64,000 nt of DNA from an uncultured Paracoccaceae bacterium (GCA_947499725.1 CANMPK010000002.1:1-64000); one strand, 5' to 3'; positions 16,616-25,725 are shown, numbered from the stretch's first letter. Program-made: numbers and translations. Notes: a model not told the origin generated them from the sequence alone.

Positions 16616-16864
16616 ATGGCTGTATGTCTGCTATATCGCCAACGCGCCACGCGCCGCCCTCGGTATTACCGTGTGGAGCTGGCCTATGACCTGTTCGACA
16701 ACGTGTCTGTCATGTGTGAATGGGGCATTGCGGGTGGGAAAGCCAACGCCACCAAGCTGACCTTTAGCAACCTGCGCGACGCTTCGATCGAAGCGGACCG
16801 CCGCCGCAAACGCGCCCAGCGCCGTGGCTATGCGCGGTTGGATCGCGCTTTGGCGGTTGCTTAA
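16616..16864 (+). CDS. Small WGR-like domain protein
   Basis: This 82-residue protein resembles a single WGR domain: 'RYYRVELAYDLFDNVSVMCEWG' leads into the Trp-Gly pair and 'ATKLTFSNLRDASIEADRRR'. The canonical WGR triad reads WGI here. WGR domains bind nucleic acids in PARPs and in some bacterial regulators. The C-terminus is strongly basic. Its stop overlaps the convergent formate dehydrogenase stop by 4 bp. Confidence 0.7.
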   Translation: MAVCLLYRQRATRRPRYYRVELAYDLFDNVSVMCEWGIAGGKANATKLTFSNLRDASIEADRRRKRAQRRGYARLDRALAVA

Positions 16865-19614
16865 ACGGCTTCGACCCGCACTGCGGCGAATTTGAATTCT
16901 GGGATTTTGCCGTAGTGGTCTATTGCGGGATTGGTCAGGATGTTCGCTGCCGCTTCCACAAAGGCGAAAGGCAGGAACACCATATCTTCAGAGACAGCTC
17001 GGTCGGCGCGGGCCATGACGGTGATGCTGCCGCGGCGGGTGGTGAGGCGAAGCATTTCACCTGCATTTACGCCCAAACGGCGTAGGGTTTTGGGGTGAAG
17101 GGAGCAGTTTGCTTCTGGCTCTACCGCGTCCAGCACTTTTGAACGGCGCGTCATCGAGCCTGTGTGCCAATGTTCCAACTGGCGGCCTGTGGTGAGGACC
17201 ATTGGGTATTCGGCATCGGGGGCTTCGTCTGGCGCGATCACCGCGGCAGGGGTGAAACGCGCGCGGCCGTCTGGGCGGGGGAAGCCGTCGCCAAAGACAA
17301 TGGCTTGCCCCGGGTCGGTTTCAGAGAGGGATGGGTAGGTCACCGTTTCGGTTTCTAGCCGTAGCCACGTGATGTTGTTCAGGCTTGGCATGTTCAGTTT
17401 CATCTCGGCAAAGACTTCAGAAACATCTGGATAGTCCCACGGCAGGCCGATGCGTTGGGCGAGATCGACCGTGATGCGCCAATCTTCGCGGGCCTCGCCC
17501 GGTGGGGTGACGGCAGGGCGAACACGTTGCACTTGGCGGTTGGTGTTAGACACCGTGCCGTTCTTTTCATAGAGCGTCGACGCCGGCAGGATGATGTCTG
17601 CGAAGTTGGCGGTTTCGGTTAAGAAGATGTCTTGCACAATCATCAGGTCGAGCTTGGCAAACGCCTCGCGCGCATGGTCTACATCGGGGTCGGACATGGC
17701 GGGGTTTTCGCCTTGGATGTACATGCCTTTGATCTTGCCGGCATACACATGATCCACGATCTCGGTGACGGTGAGGCCCGGTTCGTTGGAGAAGTCTCCG
17801 CCCCCCCACACATCGGTGAAGGATCGGCGCACATCGTCGGATGTGACGGTTTGGTAGTCGGGCAGGAACATCGGGATCAGGCCCGCGTCTGATGCACCTT
17901 GCACGTTGTTTTGGCCGCGCAGGGGATGCAGCCCAGCGCCCGGTTTGCCGACATTGCCAGTCATCAATGCCAGCGAGATCAGGCAGCGCGAATTGTCTGT
18001 GCCGTGGATGTGTTGGCTGACGCCCATGCCCCAGAAGATCAGCCCTGCTTTGGCCTTGGCAAATGTGCGCGCCACGCGGCGGATTTGGTCGGGGGAAATG
18101 CCGCAGATCGGCTCCATCGCTTCGGGGCTGAATTGGCGCAGGTGGTCTTTCTCGGCCTGCCAGTTTTCTGTCCAGCGGGTGATGTAATCTGCGTCGTATA
18201 GCTCTTCCTCGACGATCACATGCATGATCGCGTTCAACAGGCTGACATCTGCGCCAGGGCGGAATTGCACCATTTCATCGGAAAAGCGGCGTAGGCCGAC
18301 GCCGCGCGGGTCCATCACGATCAGCTTGCCGCCGCGTTTGGTGAACTGTTTGAAATAGGTGGCTGCTACGGGGTGGTTTTCGATGGGGTTGGCCCCGATC
18401 ACAATCGCCACATCTGCGTTTTCGATTTCGTTGAAGGTGGCGGTGACCGCACCTGAGCCGACGTTTTCAATCAGCGCCGCCACAGACGAGGCGTGGCACA
18501 GGCGCGTGCAGTGGTCGACGTTGTTGTGTTTGAACCCTTGGCGGATGAACTTTTGGAAGAGATAGGCCTCTTCGTTGGTGCATTTGGCGGATCCAAAGCC
18601 CGCGACGGATTTAGGGTCTTCTGCCCGCAAATCGATCAGTTTTTGCGCGGCAAGGCCTAGGGCTTCGTCCCATGTGGCTTCGCGGAAGTGGGTGGAGAGA
18701 TCCCCCGGATCAACGTTGAGCCCTTTGGCTGGGGCATCGTCTCGGCGGATCAGGGGTTTGGTCAGGCGGTGGGGGTGGTGGATGTAGTCAAAGCCAAAGC
18801 GGCCTTTGACGCAAAGACGCCCTTCGTTGGCGGGGCCGTTGATGCCTTCAACGTATTTCACCTTACCGTCTTTGACCTTGAGGCTGACTTTGCAGCCCAC
18901 GCCGCAGAAGGGGCAGACGCTTTCGGTTTCACTTTCAAAGTCGGCGCTGTCGCCGGTTTGAGCGTCGTCCAATACGGTGGCGGGCATCAGGGCGCCGGTT
19001 GGGCAGGCTTGCACGCATTCGCCGCAGGCCACGCAGGTGGAAGCGCCCATGGGATCGTTGATGTCAAAGACGGGATAAGCCTCGTGGCCGCGCCCTGCCA
19101 TGCCGATCACATCGTTCACTTGGACGTCGCGGCAGGCCTGCACACAGAGGCTGCAGGAAATGCAGGCATCCAGATTGACGCGCATGGCAACGTGGCTGTC
19201 ATCTAATAAGGGGATGCGCCCCTCTTCGAGCTTAGGGAAGCGGCTTTCGCTGACGCCATTCAGATCTGCCATATCCCAGAGGTGGCTGGATTTATCGCGC
19301 GCCTCTGCGCGGGGCGGCTGATCGGCCAGCAGCAATTCGACCACCATTTTGCGCGCATTCGTGGCGCGGGCGGAGTTGGTGGTGACGACCATGCCGTCGG
19401 CTGGTTCGCGAATACAGGAGGCTGCAAGGCTGCGCTCGCCTTCGATTTCGACCATGCAGGCGCGGCAGTTGCCGTCGGGCCGATAGCCGGGGGCGGGTTT
19501 GTGGCACAGGTGCGGGATCACGAGGCCTTTGCCGTTGGCCACTTCCCAAATGGTTTCACCCGGCTGCGCCGTGACGGTTTCTCCATCGAGGGTAAATGTG
19601 ATGCTGGCACTCAT
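16861..19614 (-). CDS. Formate dehydrogenase alpha subunit (molybdopterin, Fe-S), no partner subunits nearby
   Basis: This 917-residue protein oxidises formate to CO2. The N-terminus is a 2Fe-2S ferredoxin-like domain ('PHLCHKPAPGYRPDGNCRAC'). Next come a NuoG-like Fe-S segment and two 4Fe-4S motifs ('CISCSLCVQAC', 'CVACGECVQAC'). The molybdopterin domain starts at 'CPFCGVGCKV', and the catalytic Cys is in 'RLCHASSVAAL' where selenocysteine sits in E. coli FdhF. This layout matches NAD-linked FdsA/FdhF. The beta and gamma subunits and fdhD are absent from the neighbourhood, which is unusual. The start is placed at the second Met, where the family begins. Confidence 0.88.
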   Translation of the reverse strand: MSASITFTLDGETVTAQPGETIWEVANGKGLVIPHLCHKPAPGYRPDGNCRACMVEIEGERSLAASCIREPADGMVVTTNSARATNARKMVVELLLADQPPRAEARDKSSHLWDMADLNGVSESRFPKLEEGRIPLLDDSHVAMRVNLDACISCSLCVQACRDVQVNDVIGMAGRGHEAYPVFDINDPMGASTCVACGECVQACPTGALMPATVLDDAQTGDSADFESETESVCPFCGVGCKVSLKVKDGKVKYVEGINGPANEGRLCVKGRFGFDYIHHPHRLTKPLIRRDDAPAKGLNVDPGDLSTHFREATWDEALGLAAQKLIDLRAEDPKSVAGFGSAKCTNEEAYLFQKFIRQGFKHNNVDHCTRLCHASSVAALIENVGSGAVTATFNEIENADVAIVIGANPIENHPVAATYFKQFTKRGGKLIVMDPRGVGLRRFSDEMVQFRPGADVSLLNAIMHVIVEEELYDADYITRWTENWQAEKDHLRQFSPEAMEPICGISPDQIRRVARTFAKAKAGLIFWGMGVSQHIHGTDNSRCLISLALMTGNVGKPGAGLHPLRGQNNVQGASDAGLIPMFLPDYQTVTSDDVRRSFTDVWGGGDFSNEPGLTVTEIVDHVYAGKIKGMYIQGENPAMSDPDVDHAREAFAKLDLMIVQDIFLTETANFADIILPASTLYEKNGTVSNTNRQVQRVRPAVTPPGEAREDWRITVDLAQRIGLPWDYPDVSEVFAEMKLNMPSLNNITWLRLETETVTYPSLSETDPGQAIVFGDGFPRPDGRARFTPAAVIAPDEAPDAEYPMVLTTGRQLEHWHTGSMTRRSKVLDAVEPEANCSLHPKTLRRLGVNAGEMLRLTTRRGSITVMARADRAVSEDMVFLPFAFVEAAANILTNPAIDHYGKIPEFKFAAVRVEAV

Positions 19615-19826
19615 GCTGACCTCCACTTTGTGACGTTAAGTTTATCCGAGCAGAGGCAAGGGCCAAGCCACAAACGCATTTTCAAGGTGAGTTTGGCGAG
19701 CTATCAGAGCTTTGACGGTCACAAAACTTTCGTATCCGCGACATATGGGCTGATCGGATCACGCCTTGGGTGCCGGTACCAAGTTCAAGCGGCATCGGGT
19801 TTTAGACTTCGGACAAAGGAAAGCGC

Positions 19827-20486
19827 ATGTCCCACATAACATTGATCCGCCACGGGCAGGCCAACACCCATGCCAAGGATGAGGCCAGCTATGACAAGCT
19901 GTCGGATTTGGGCCATCAGCAGGCGCAGTGGTTGGGGGAGTATCTGACGCAGACACAGGCGCATTACACGCGGGTCTATTGCGGTACGTTGCGGCGGCAT
20001 ATCGAAACGGCGCAAAGTTTGGGTGCGGATCGTTATGGCGAGATCGTTCAGGATGCGCGTTTGAATGAGTTTGGGTATTTCGCGCTTGAGCTGGCGATGT
20101 TTGAGCAAAAGGGGCTGGCCCGCCCGACAAGCCGTGAAGAATTCGCGCGCCATATGCCGCAGACTTTTGCCGCCTGGATGCATGATGAGCTGGACGGTCT
20201 TCCCGAGAGCTTTGCAGACTTCAACGCCCGTATCAGCGCGGCGATTGCGGAAATTCTGGAAGGATCAGGCCCAGCATTGGTGGTGACCTCGGCGGGTGTG
20301 ATCAGCACAGTGATGCGCAATACATTGAAGTTGGAAGAAGAGAGCTGGGCCAGAATGTGTTTGGCGATCTACAACTCGTCCATGCATAACGTGCAAAGCT
20401 TTATGGATGCGCCGCTGCTGACGCAGTTTAACGGCATCCCGCATTTAGACCCGCGAGATCGCCATTACGCGCAGACGCATCTTTAA
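19827..20486 (+). CDS. Histidine phosphatase family protein
   Basis: This 219-residue protein begins 'MSHITLIRHGQANTHAKDE', the RHG phosphohistidine motif of the phosphoglycerate mutase/histidine phosphatase family. The second catalytic His is in 'LVVTSAGVISTV', although the usual His-Gly is replaced there by Ser-Ala-Gly. This weakens a confident activity call, and the substrate is unknown. A clear AAGGAAAG ribosome-binding site precedes the ATG. Confidence 0.85.
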   Translation: MSHITLIRHGQANTHAKDEASYDKLSDLGHQQAQWLGEYLTQTQAHYTRVYCGTLRRHIETAQSLGADRYGEIVQDARLNEFGYFALELAMFEQKGLARPTSREEFARHMPQTFAAWMHDELDGLPESFADFNARISAAIAEILEGSGPALVVTSAGVISTVMRNTLKLEEESWARMCLAIYNSSMHNVQSFMDAPLLTQFNGIPHLDPRDRHYAQTHL

Positions 20487-20495
20487 AGGAAGGGC

Positions 20496-20696
20496 TTAGG
20501 CCGCGTTCAGCAGATCGCTGTATTTATGCGCGTGGTCTTTGTGGATGTAGACGCAATCGCAATAGGGGCATTCGACCTTGCCGGTTTCATGCGATAGGCT
20601 GAGCCAGACGCGTGGGTGGCCCAAGGCCCCCTCGCCACCGTCACATGACACGCGATAGCTATCCACAATTTTGGTTTCTGGCGTATCAATCGACAT
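20496..20696 (-). CDS. Zinc-finger protein of the NDUFS6-like (zf-CHCC) family
   Basis: This 66-residue protein has one Cys and one His early ('VSCDGGEGALGHPRVWL') and then 'VECPYCDCVYI', which together make the CHCC zinc site. Relatives are the zinc-binding accessory subunit of complex I (NDUFS6) in mitochondria and small proteins in alphaproteobacteria. Its partner is not visible here. Confidence 0.88.
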   Translation of the reverse strand: MSIDTPETKIVDSYRVSCDGGEGALGHPRVWLSLSHETGKVECPYCDCVYIHKDHAHKYSDLLNAA

Positions 20697-20781
20697 TTGG
20701 CGGATCCTTCAGCTTGTCGTTTACATCCGGTTTGGCTATGCGCGACTATGATTGAACTCTGCTTTTGGGGCAAGCCTCGCA

Positions 20782-21714
20782 ATGACTAAGAATGCAATTG
20801 AAATTCGCGACCTAACGAAAACCTACGCCAGCCAAGGGGCAGGTGCAGAGAAACACGCGCTGAAGGGCGTGGATTTGGATGTGAAAGCAGGCTCTATCTT
20901 TGGGCTTTTGGGGCCAAATGGCGCCGGTAAGTCGACCATGATCAACATCATGGCGGGGCTGGTGCGCAAGACCTCGGGCAAGGTGAACATCTGGGGTTTT
21001 GATCAAGATGAGAACCCGCGCCAATCGCGAGCCGCCATTGGGGTGATGCCGCAAGAGCTGAACATCGATCCGTTTTTCTCGCCGCGCAATGCGTTGGAAG
21101 TGCAGGCTGGCCTGTATGGCGTACCGAAGGCGCAGCGCCAAAGCGATGAGATTTTGCGGCTGGTGGGCCTAGAAGACAAGGCCCACGCCTATGCGCGTAC
21201 TTTGTCTGGCGGGATGCGGCGGCGGTTGTTGCTGGCCAAGGCGCTGGTGCACAGTCCGCAGGTGTTGGTGCTGGATGAACCCACCGCTGGTGTGGATATC
21301 GAACTGCGCCAGATGCTGTGGGAAAACGTGCGAATGCTGAACCGCGAGCACGGCACGACGATCATTCTGACGACCCATTATTTGGAAGAAGCCGAAGAGA
21401 TGTGCGATGAGATCGCCATTATTCAAAACGGCGCGAAGATCGCACAGGACAGCACCAGCAATCTGCTGGGCGGGCTGGATGCAAAAACGATGGTGATTAT
21501 GCCCGAAGAGGCCCCAAGCGCCCTGCCCGATTTGGAGGGCATTACGGCCTGTCAGCGCGACAATGGCGCGATTGCTTTGTCCTATCACACCCGCCAAACC
21601 AGCGCCGAAGACGTGCTGGGCGCGGTGCGTGCCGCGGGCATTCGCATTCGCGATGTGAAGACAGAGCAAGCCGATTTGGAAGATGTGTTCCTAGAGCTAA
21701 CGCGCGGGGCGTAA
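20782..21714 (+). CDS. ABC transporter ATP-binding protein without adjacent permease
   Basis: This 310-residue ATPase of the DrrA/CcmA-like export subfamily starts at ATG 20782. Walker A is 'GLLGPNGAGKSTM', the signature 'TLSGGMRRRL', Walker B 'VLVLDEPT', and the switch His 'ILTTHYLEEAEEM'. The C-terminal 70 residues form the usual DrrA-type tail. No ABC-2 permease follows. The next gene is unrelated and AT-rich, so the permease may be elsewhere or may have been displaced. Confidence 0.92.
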   Translation: MTKNAIEIRDLTKTYASQGAGAEKHALKGVDLDVKAGSIFGLLGPNGAGKSTMINIMAGLVRKTSGKVNIWGFDQDENPRQSRAAIGVMPQELNIDPFFSPRNALEVQAGLYGVPKAQRQSDEILRLVGLEDKAHAYARTLSGGMRRRLLLAKALVHSPQVLVLDEPTAGVDIELRQMLWENVRMLNREHGTTIILTTHYLEEAEEMCDEIAIIQNGAKIAQDSTSNLLGGLDAKTMVIMPEEAPSALPDLEGITACQRDNGAIALSYHTRQTSAEDVLGAVRAAGIRIRDVKTEQADLEDVFLELTRGA

Positions 21715-21872
21715 ACGGGCATTGAGGCCCCGTTTGATGGCCCGTTTACGAATATGCGCTAAATTCGCTGCGAATACGCGATTGGCTACTATTGTTTCTC
21801 GCGTCTCCGAAGAAGACCAGTATGATCGGACTGAAGGCATTGATCCAATATTGAACAAGCGAGACCGATTGA

Positions 21873-22925
21873 TTGAGTTACGATTTTGAGCTGTATACGA
21901 GCCGCAAGCTGTCGCTAGATCCACCAAAGACCAGTGACGGCAGTCATATTCGCGTTGATGGGCCAGATCGTGTCGAAGAAGAAGACATCCCTGACAACTA
22001 TCTACCCACCGTCGGGAAGAAACGCCTCCTCAATAGAATCCACCTAGAAGGAGACCTTAAGGCTTCGGATCAGGAAAACGTGGATGCTTGGCTAAAAGCG
22101 GTTGTTCTCGAAACAAAAGGCGTCCTCATTGATCTGCAAACAGAGCATTTTGAAACGCCAACAACATCGGGCCAGATCGCAGCAATTGACATCCAACCCA
22201 GTAACAACGGTTGGATGTCATTTCATTTCCAAGGTGGCGAAAAATTCTACGAAACCGGTTTTGCGGACATGCTTCGGGAAATTGCTCTTATCATGCCTGA
22301 AGCCGTTCCGACACGATACGGCTACTACGAACCGCTGCAAGGCAAAGTTGAACAAGGAGATGTCACAGACTTAATTTCATCCTTCAAGGATGAAACGGAC
22401 ATCTTCATGAAGTCAAAAACGCCCTTTGGCCATATTTTCGTTCAAACGCCATGCCAGAAGACTTTCGAGAGTTATCCGCAAAAACACTCCCTTCGTCGGG
22501 AATTTCTTTTGTGCAATGTTTGCTTCGAACTCCGCCCCAAGCTGTTCGCGCAACCAGCAAATTTAGAACGCCTCATATCTCTCTTTGAAAAGCTGTGTGT
22601 AACATTCGATGTGGTGTACGCGGAAATTATGCAAACAGAGGAATGGGGCAATTGGTTTTGGCGCGGCCTACCAGACCATAGGCCGCACACTATGTGTGTG
22701 GGGCGTGCCTACACAAGCGTTTGGCCAGACGTTCTTAAGACCGGCCGCAAGATTGGTAACCATCATCATCTCGTAAGCTCTGATCGTTTTGGAAACAAAC
22801 CACCAAACCCACCAAGGGGCCTAATTGCACCAATTCAAACTCAAAGGAGCCCTGGTGGGCCAACCCAATACGCGTCTATTTTTCCGTTCGACTACGCGTT
22901 TGATCGCGACACGTATATTTGGTGA
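21873..22925 (+). CDS. Unknown protein, AT-richer than its surroundings, TTG start
   Basis: The product has 350 residues. I recognise no family. An in-frame TGA directly precedes the TTG at 21873, and the first internal ATG is far inside the protein, so TTG is the likely start. There is no signal peptide or membrane segment. The N-terminus 'MSYDFELYTSRKLSLDPP' reads like a soluble globular fold. Codon use is plainly less GC-rich than in flanking genes, and the C-terminus is His/Pro/Asn-rich. It looks like a recently acquired single gene. Confidence 0.65.
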   Translation: MSYDFELYTSRKLSLDPPKTSDGSHIRVDGPDRVEEEDIPDNYLPTVGKKRLLNRIHLEGDLKASDQENVDAWLKAVVLETKGVLIDLQTEHFETPTTSGQIAAIDIQPSNNGWMSFHFQGGEKFYETGFADMLREIALIMPEAVPTRYGYYEPLQGKVEQGDVTDLISSFKDETDIFMKSKTPFGHIFVQTPCQKTFESYPQKHSLRREFLLCNVCFELRPKLFAQPANLERLISLFEKLCVTFDVVYAEIMQTEEWGNWFWRGLPDHRPHTMCVGRAYTSVWPDVLKTGRKIGNHHHLVSSDRFGNKPPNPPRGLIAPIQTQRSPGGPTQYASIFPFDYAFDRDTYIW

Positions 22926-22988
22926 CGATCTGCGAATTCTAAGCACTGAAAAGTGAGCGCAGAAATTCACAAAATCCTGCCCCCCAAA

Positions 22989-24566
22989 TCAATCCGCAAA
23001 CAGATGCGGTGTGGTCGCGATGGAACGCGCCTTGTCTTCGCTGACGCTTAAGAAATCCATGATCGGGCGCATGAAATCACCCATCTCATCATTTTCGCGA
23101 ATACGGCCATAGTTCTCAAAGTTGGCATCGCGGATCGCGTCGCTTTCATCTTCCATGTCACGGCGAATGGTTGGAAGAATACGCGCAAGCGTTTCTGGCG
23201 GTGTCAGCTCGCCTGCCAATCCAATGCGGTTGGCGTGGCCTGTCAGATAATCATCGGAATAATCACACTGGATTTCCAACGCCCGTGTCACAGACCGGTC
23301 GTTGTAGAAATCATGCAGCAAATCTATCGACGCTGGATCCATACAGATGATCATGCGGTTGCTTTGGAAGTAATCAAACAACATACGGATCAAAGCGCGA
23401 CGGTGACGCGTGCGCTTTTCGATGGTGGCTTGGATGCCGCCCAGATCCGGCAGATCCGTGTGTTCTTCATGGAAGAGGTAATCGATCGCAGGGATATTAG
23501 TCTCTTGCTTGATCTTGGCCATCATACGCTTGGCCACATGCCATTTTTTGCACACGAGGATCATCAATTCGCGTTCACGGCCCAGAGTCGCTTCGGTTTC
23601 CCAGAACCGGTTGGCAAAGCGGCGGCCGACGCGGCCACGGCCTGTGACGAATTTAAACAGGCTTGGCCCCTCGCCCGAAATTTTGAATTCAACGTCTTTG
23701 GCGGCGTATAGCTTGCCGAGCCGTTCTTTCAGCTCAACCGCATCAGGGCTGATCTTACGCGCGAACAAGTAATCTTGGTTTAGCAGCATGTCGTAGTGAT
23801 CATTGTAGAACACGAGTGGCATGCCGTAGTCAGTGAACATGAGGAAGGTCAGCGTGCGTGTATTGATCTCATCGCCCGGGATCAAATGGCGTACAAGCGT
23901 TTGGAAAAACGTTTCATCCGGAATCCAGGTGGTGCGGAAGAAGCGCATCACGTCTTTGCGGGATTTCACCATCTCCATCACAGCTTCGATGGTTGGGCGG
24001 CGCAGACACCACCATTGGCTGCCGATCTGAATTTGCAGATCTTCCGGGATTTTACGAGTCAGACCGAAACGCTTTTGCAGATTGTAAGAGGCGTAGAACA
24101 GTTTCTTATGGGTGCGCTCATTGAAGAAGTGGCGATAGGTCAACCGCTCTTCTTTCATGCCAGTTTTGATCCAGTCACTTTCAAAATAATCGTAGCTTTC
24201 GATGAAATCGTAATCGTTTTCATCCAAATATTGATGCGCGTATTCCGAAGTTTTGATTGCAGCGCAGTCGCCAGAGAGCATGTAAAAGTGTGTCGCGCGC
24301 GGAAAATCACGCAGTGCAGCCTCGATTGCGTACAGCGTTGCTTGCACCAAAGACCACGCGCCCCAGCCGCATTTGATGCGTTTTGTGGCGAAGGTGACAT
24401 GCGGGTTGTCGCCCAGAGCGTCTTGAATTTGTTGAAAATATTCCGGTTTGGCACGCGCATCGAAGTGAATCGCAATGAAATCGCCAGTGGCCGTCAATTG
24501 CTGCGCTTGTTGAATAATCGCCTGCGGGTCTTTGTGGCATAGCAGGATAAAAGCGATTTTTGCCAT
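22989..24566 (-). CDS. GT14-type (core-2/I-branching beta-1,6-N-acetylglucosaminyltransferase) family protein
   Basis: This is a 525-residue protein. The first ~300 residues match the GT14 (Branch) family: 'MAKIAFILLCHKDPQAIIQQ', 'HFYMLSGDCAAIKTSEY' and 'GSQWWCLRRPTIEAV'. The remaining ~220 residues form a second domain that I do not recognise. No membrane segment is present, so it acts in the cytoplasm or peripherally. It is divergent from a sulfotransferase 151 bp away, which suggests synthesis of a modified surface glycan. Donor and acceptor are not known. Confidence 0.85.
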   Translation of the reverse strand: MAKIAFILLCHKDPQAIIQQAQQLTATGDFIAIHFDARAKPEYFQQIQDALGDNPHVTFATKRIKCGWGAWSLVQATLYAIEAALRDFPRATHFYMLSGDCAAIKTSEYAHQYLDENDYDFIESYDYFESDWIKTGMKEERLTYRHFFNERTHKKLFYASYNLQKRFGLTRKIPEDLQIQIGSQWWCLRRPTIEAVMEMVKSRKDVMRFFRTTWIPDETFFQTLVRHLIPGDEINTRTLTFLMFTDYGMPLVFYNDHYDMLLNQDYLFARKISPDAVELKERLGKLYAAKDVEFKISGEGPSLFKFVTGRGRVGRRFANRFWETEATLGRERELMILVCKKWHVAKRMMAKIKQETNIPAIDYLFHEEHTDLPDLGGIQATIEKRTRHRRALIRMLFDYFQSNRMIICMDPASIDLLHDFYNDRSVTRALEIQCDYSDDYLTGHANRIGLAGELTPPETLARILPTIRRDMEDESDAIRDANFENYGRIRENDEMGDFMRPIMDFLSVSEDKARSIATTPHLFAD

Positions 24567-24658
24567 AGTGGAAACTGTAACCCTGTGTTAACCCGATTGT
24601 TGACCTTTTATAGGCTAACATAGATTGAATAAACTGAAGAATTTTGCTTTTTTAAAGA

Positions 24659-24690
24659 CCACATAAAAATGTGGCTTAAAGAATTTAAGC
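24659..24690. promoter_or_regulatory. Two adjacent palindromes in the sulfotransferase leader
   Basis: CCACAT-AAAA-ATGTGG (24659-24674) and GCTTAAA-GAA-TTTAAGC (24674-24690) lie side by side, 28-59 bp before the sulfotransferase ATG. They could be RNA hairpins or DNA operator sites. No known consensus is matched. Confidence 0.45.
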
Positions 24691-24717
24691 TAAAAGACAG
24701 AACCGGAGGCTAGAGCT

Positions 24718-25536
24718 ATGGGATTCCCGGGCACCTGGATGACAGAAAGTCAGAGCGTTGTGTACCGCGTCGTTCCGAAATGCGCCTGCTCGACCATTGG
24801 CCAGATCATGTATTACACGGATCACGGCAAATATTTTGACGGCGACATTCACGACTCAACAACCGGCCTGCACAAATGGGCGCAGGACGATAGCAAAGAC
24901 CCAATCAGCAAAGTGGTGCATGGGCATGATAGCTATGCTTTCACATGCGTGCGCAACCCTTACACGCGTATCCTGAGTTCCTTCTTCGACAAAATTTGCG
25001 GCATCCAACGCAATGGCAAACGCTATCGTGGCAATATGGTGCCGATGCTGATCCAGAAATACGGGATCGAAGTGGGCGGCGACGACGGTAAACAAGAGTT
25101 TGACCAGATCCAAAGCTTCCGCCGCTTCTTATTGTTCGCGCGCGACACCATTCGCTGGCGCCGCCCGATGGACCCAGACATTCACTGGTCCGCCAGCTCT
25201 GGCCATGTGTCCACCTTCATCGTGAACGGCGGACGCTACGATAATATTTTCTGGACGGAACAATTCAACGACGGCATGCAATCTGTTCTGGATGCTATTG
25301 AAGTGCCCAATCCGATTGTCTTGGATGATGTGCCACGGTTCAACGAATCCGAAGGCCACGGCCCAAAACGCGCGCATCCCGTCGAAGACTACTTTGACGA
25401 TATGTCGATGCATCTGGTCTATGAGATGTACAAACGCGACTTTGATTTGTTCAAATACGACTTCGAAAACCCAGGGAACAAGCTTCCGGTTGGGGAAATC
25501 GATCTGGACGAGATCCACGCCAAGCTGGGCGACTAA
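24718..25536 (+). CDS. Sulfotransferase family protein
   Basis: This 272-residue protein has the two PAPS-binding motifs of carbohydrate (HNK-1-type) sulfotransferases: the 5'-phosphosulfate loop 'VVPKCACSTIGQ' and the 3'-phosphate site 'TCVRNPYTRILSSFFDK'. It probably moves sulfate from PAPS to a sugar hydroxyl. It starts after a good GGAGG-type ribosome-binding site. It is divergent from the GT14-type gene, and the two may build one sulfated glycan. Confidence 0.88.
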   Translation: MGFPGTWMTESQSVVYRVVPKCACSTIGQIMYYTDHGKYFDGDIHDSTTGLHKWAQDDSKDPISKVVHGHDSYAFTCVRNPYTRILSSFFDKICGIQRNGKRYRGNMVPMLIQKYGIEVGGDDGKQEFDQIQSFRRFLLFARDTIRWRRPMDPDIHWSASSGHVSTFIVNGGRYDNIFWTEQFNDGMQSVLDAIEVPNPIVLDDVPRFNESEGHGPKRAHPVEDYFDDMSMHLVYEMYKRDFDLFKYDFENPGNKLPVGEIDLDEIHAKLGD

Positions 25537-25544
25537 ACATAGCC

Positions 25545-25594
25545 TAGGGGGCGCTGCCCCCTAAGACCCCCGAGGTATTTCTTCCAAGAAGAAG
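25545..25594. repeat. Dispersed intergenic repeat, copy 2 (forward)
   Basis: A hairpin TAGGGGGC/GCCCCCTA (25545-25563) is followed by the core AGGTATTTCTTCCAAGAA (25573-25590) and GAAG. Layout matches copy 1. Confidence 0.7.
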
Positions 25595-25672
25595 CAACGG
25601 GAAATTAACCTTCAAAGCTTTTGATAGATTTACGGTACAGGCTGAGGAGCCGATGACCGTCCAAGGAGAAGT

Positions 25673-25725
25673 CGCCTCTTTCCAGATAGCATTCGCGGCG
25701 CGCGAACCGGTCTGCGAAAGAGGCG
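25673..25725. other. Nested inverted repeats, candidate structured RNA
   Basis: A perfect 10-bp outer stem, CGCCTCTTTC (25673-25682) with GAAAGAGGCG (25716-25725), encloses a 6-bp inner hairpin, TTCGCG-GCG-CGCGAA (25692-25706). It lies between two opposed copies of the dispersed repeat, in the gap between convergent genes. No T-run follows directly. Confidence 0.45.

Noticed and set aside
21697-21927. Open frame on the minus strand, 76 codons
   Set aside because: It overlaps the ends of the ABC ATPase gene and of the unknown gene and has no ribosome-binding site or family similarity.
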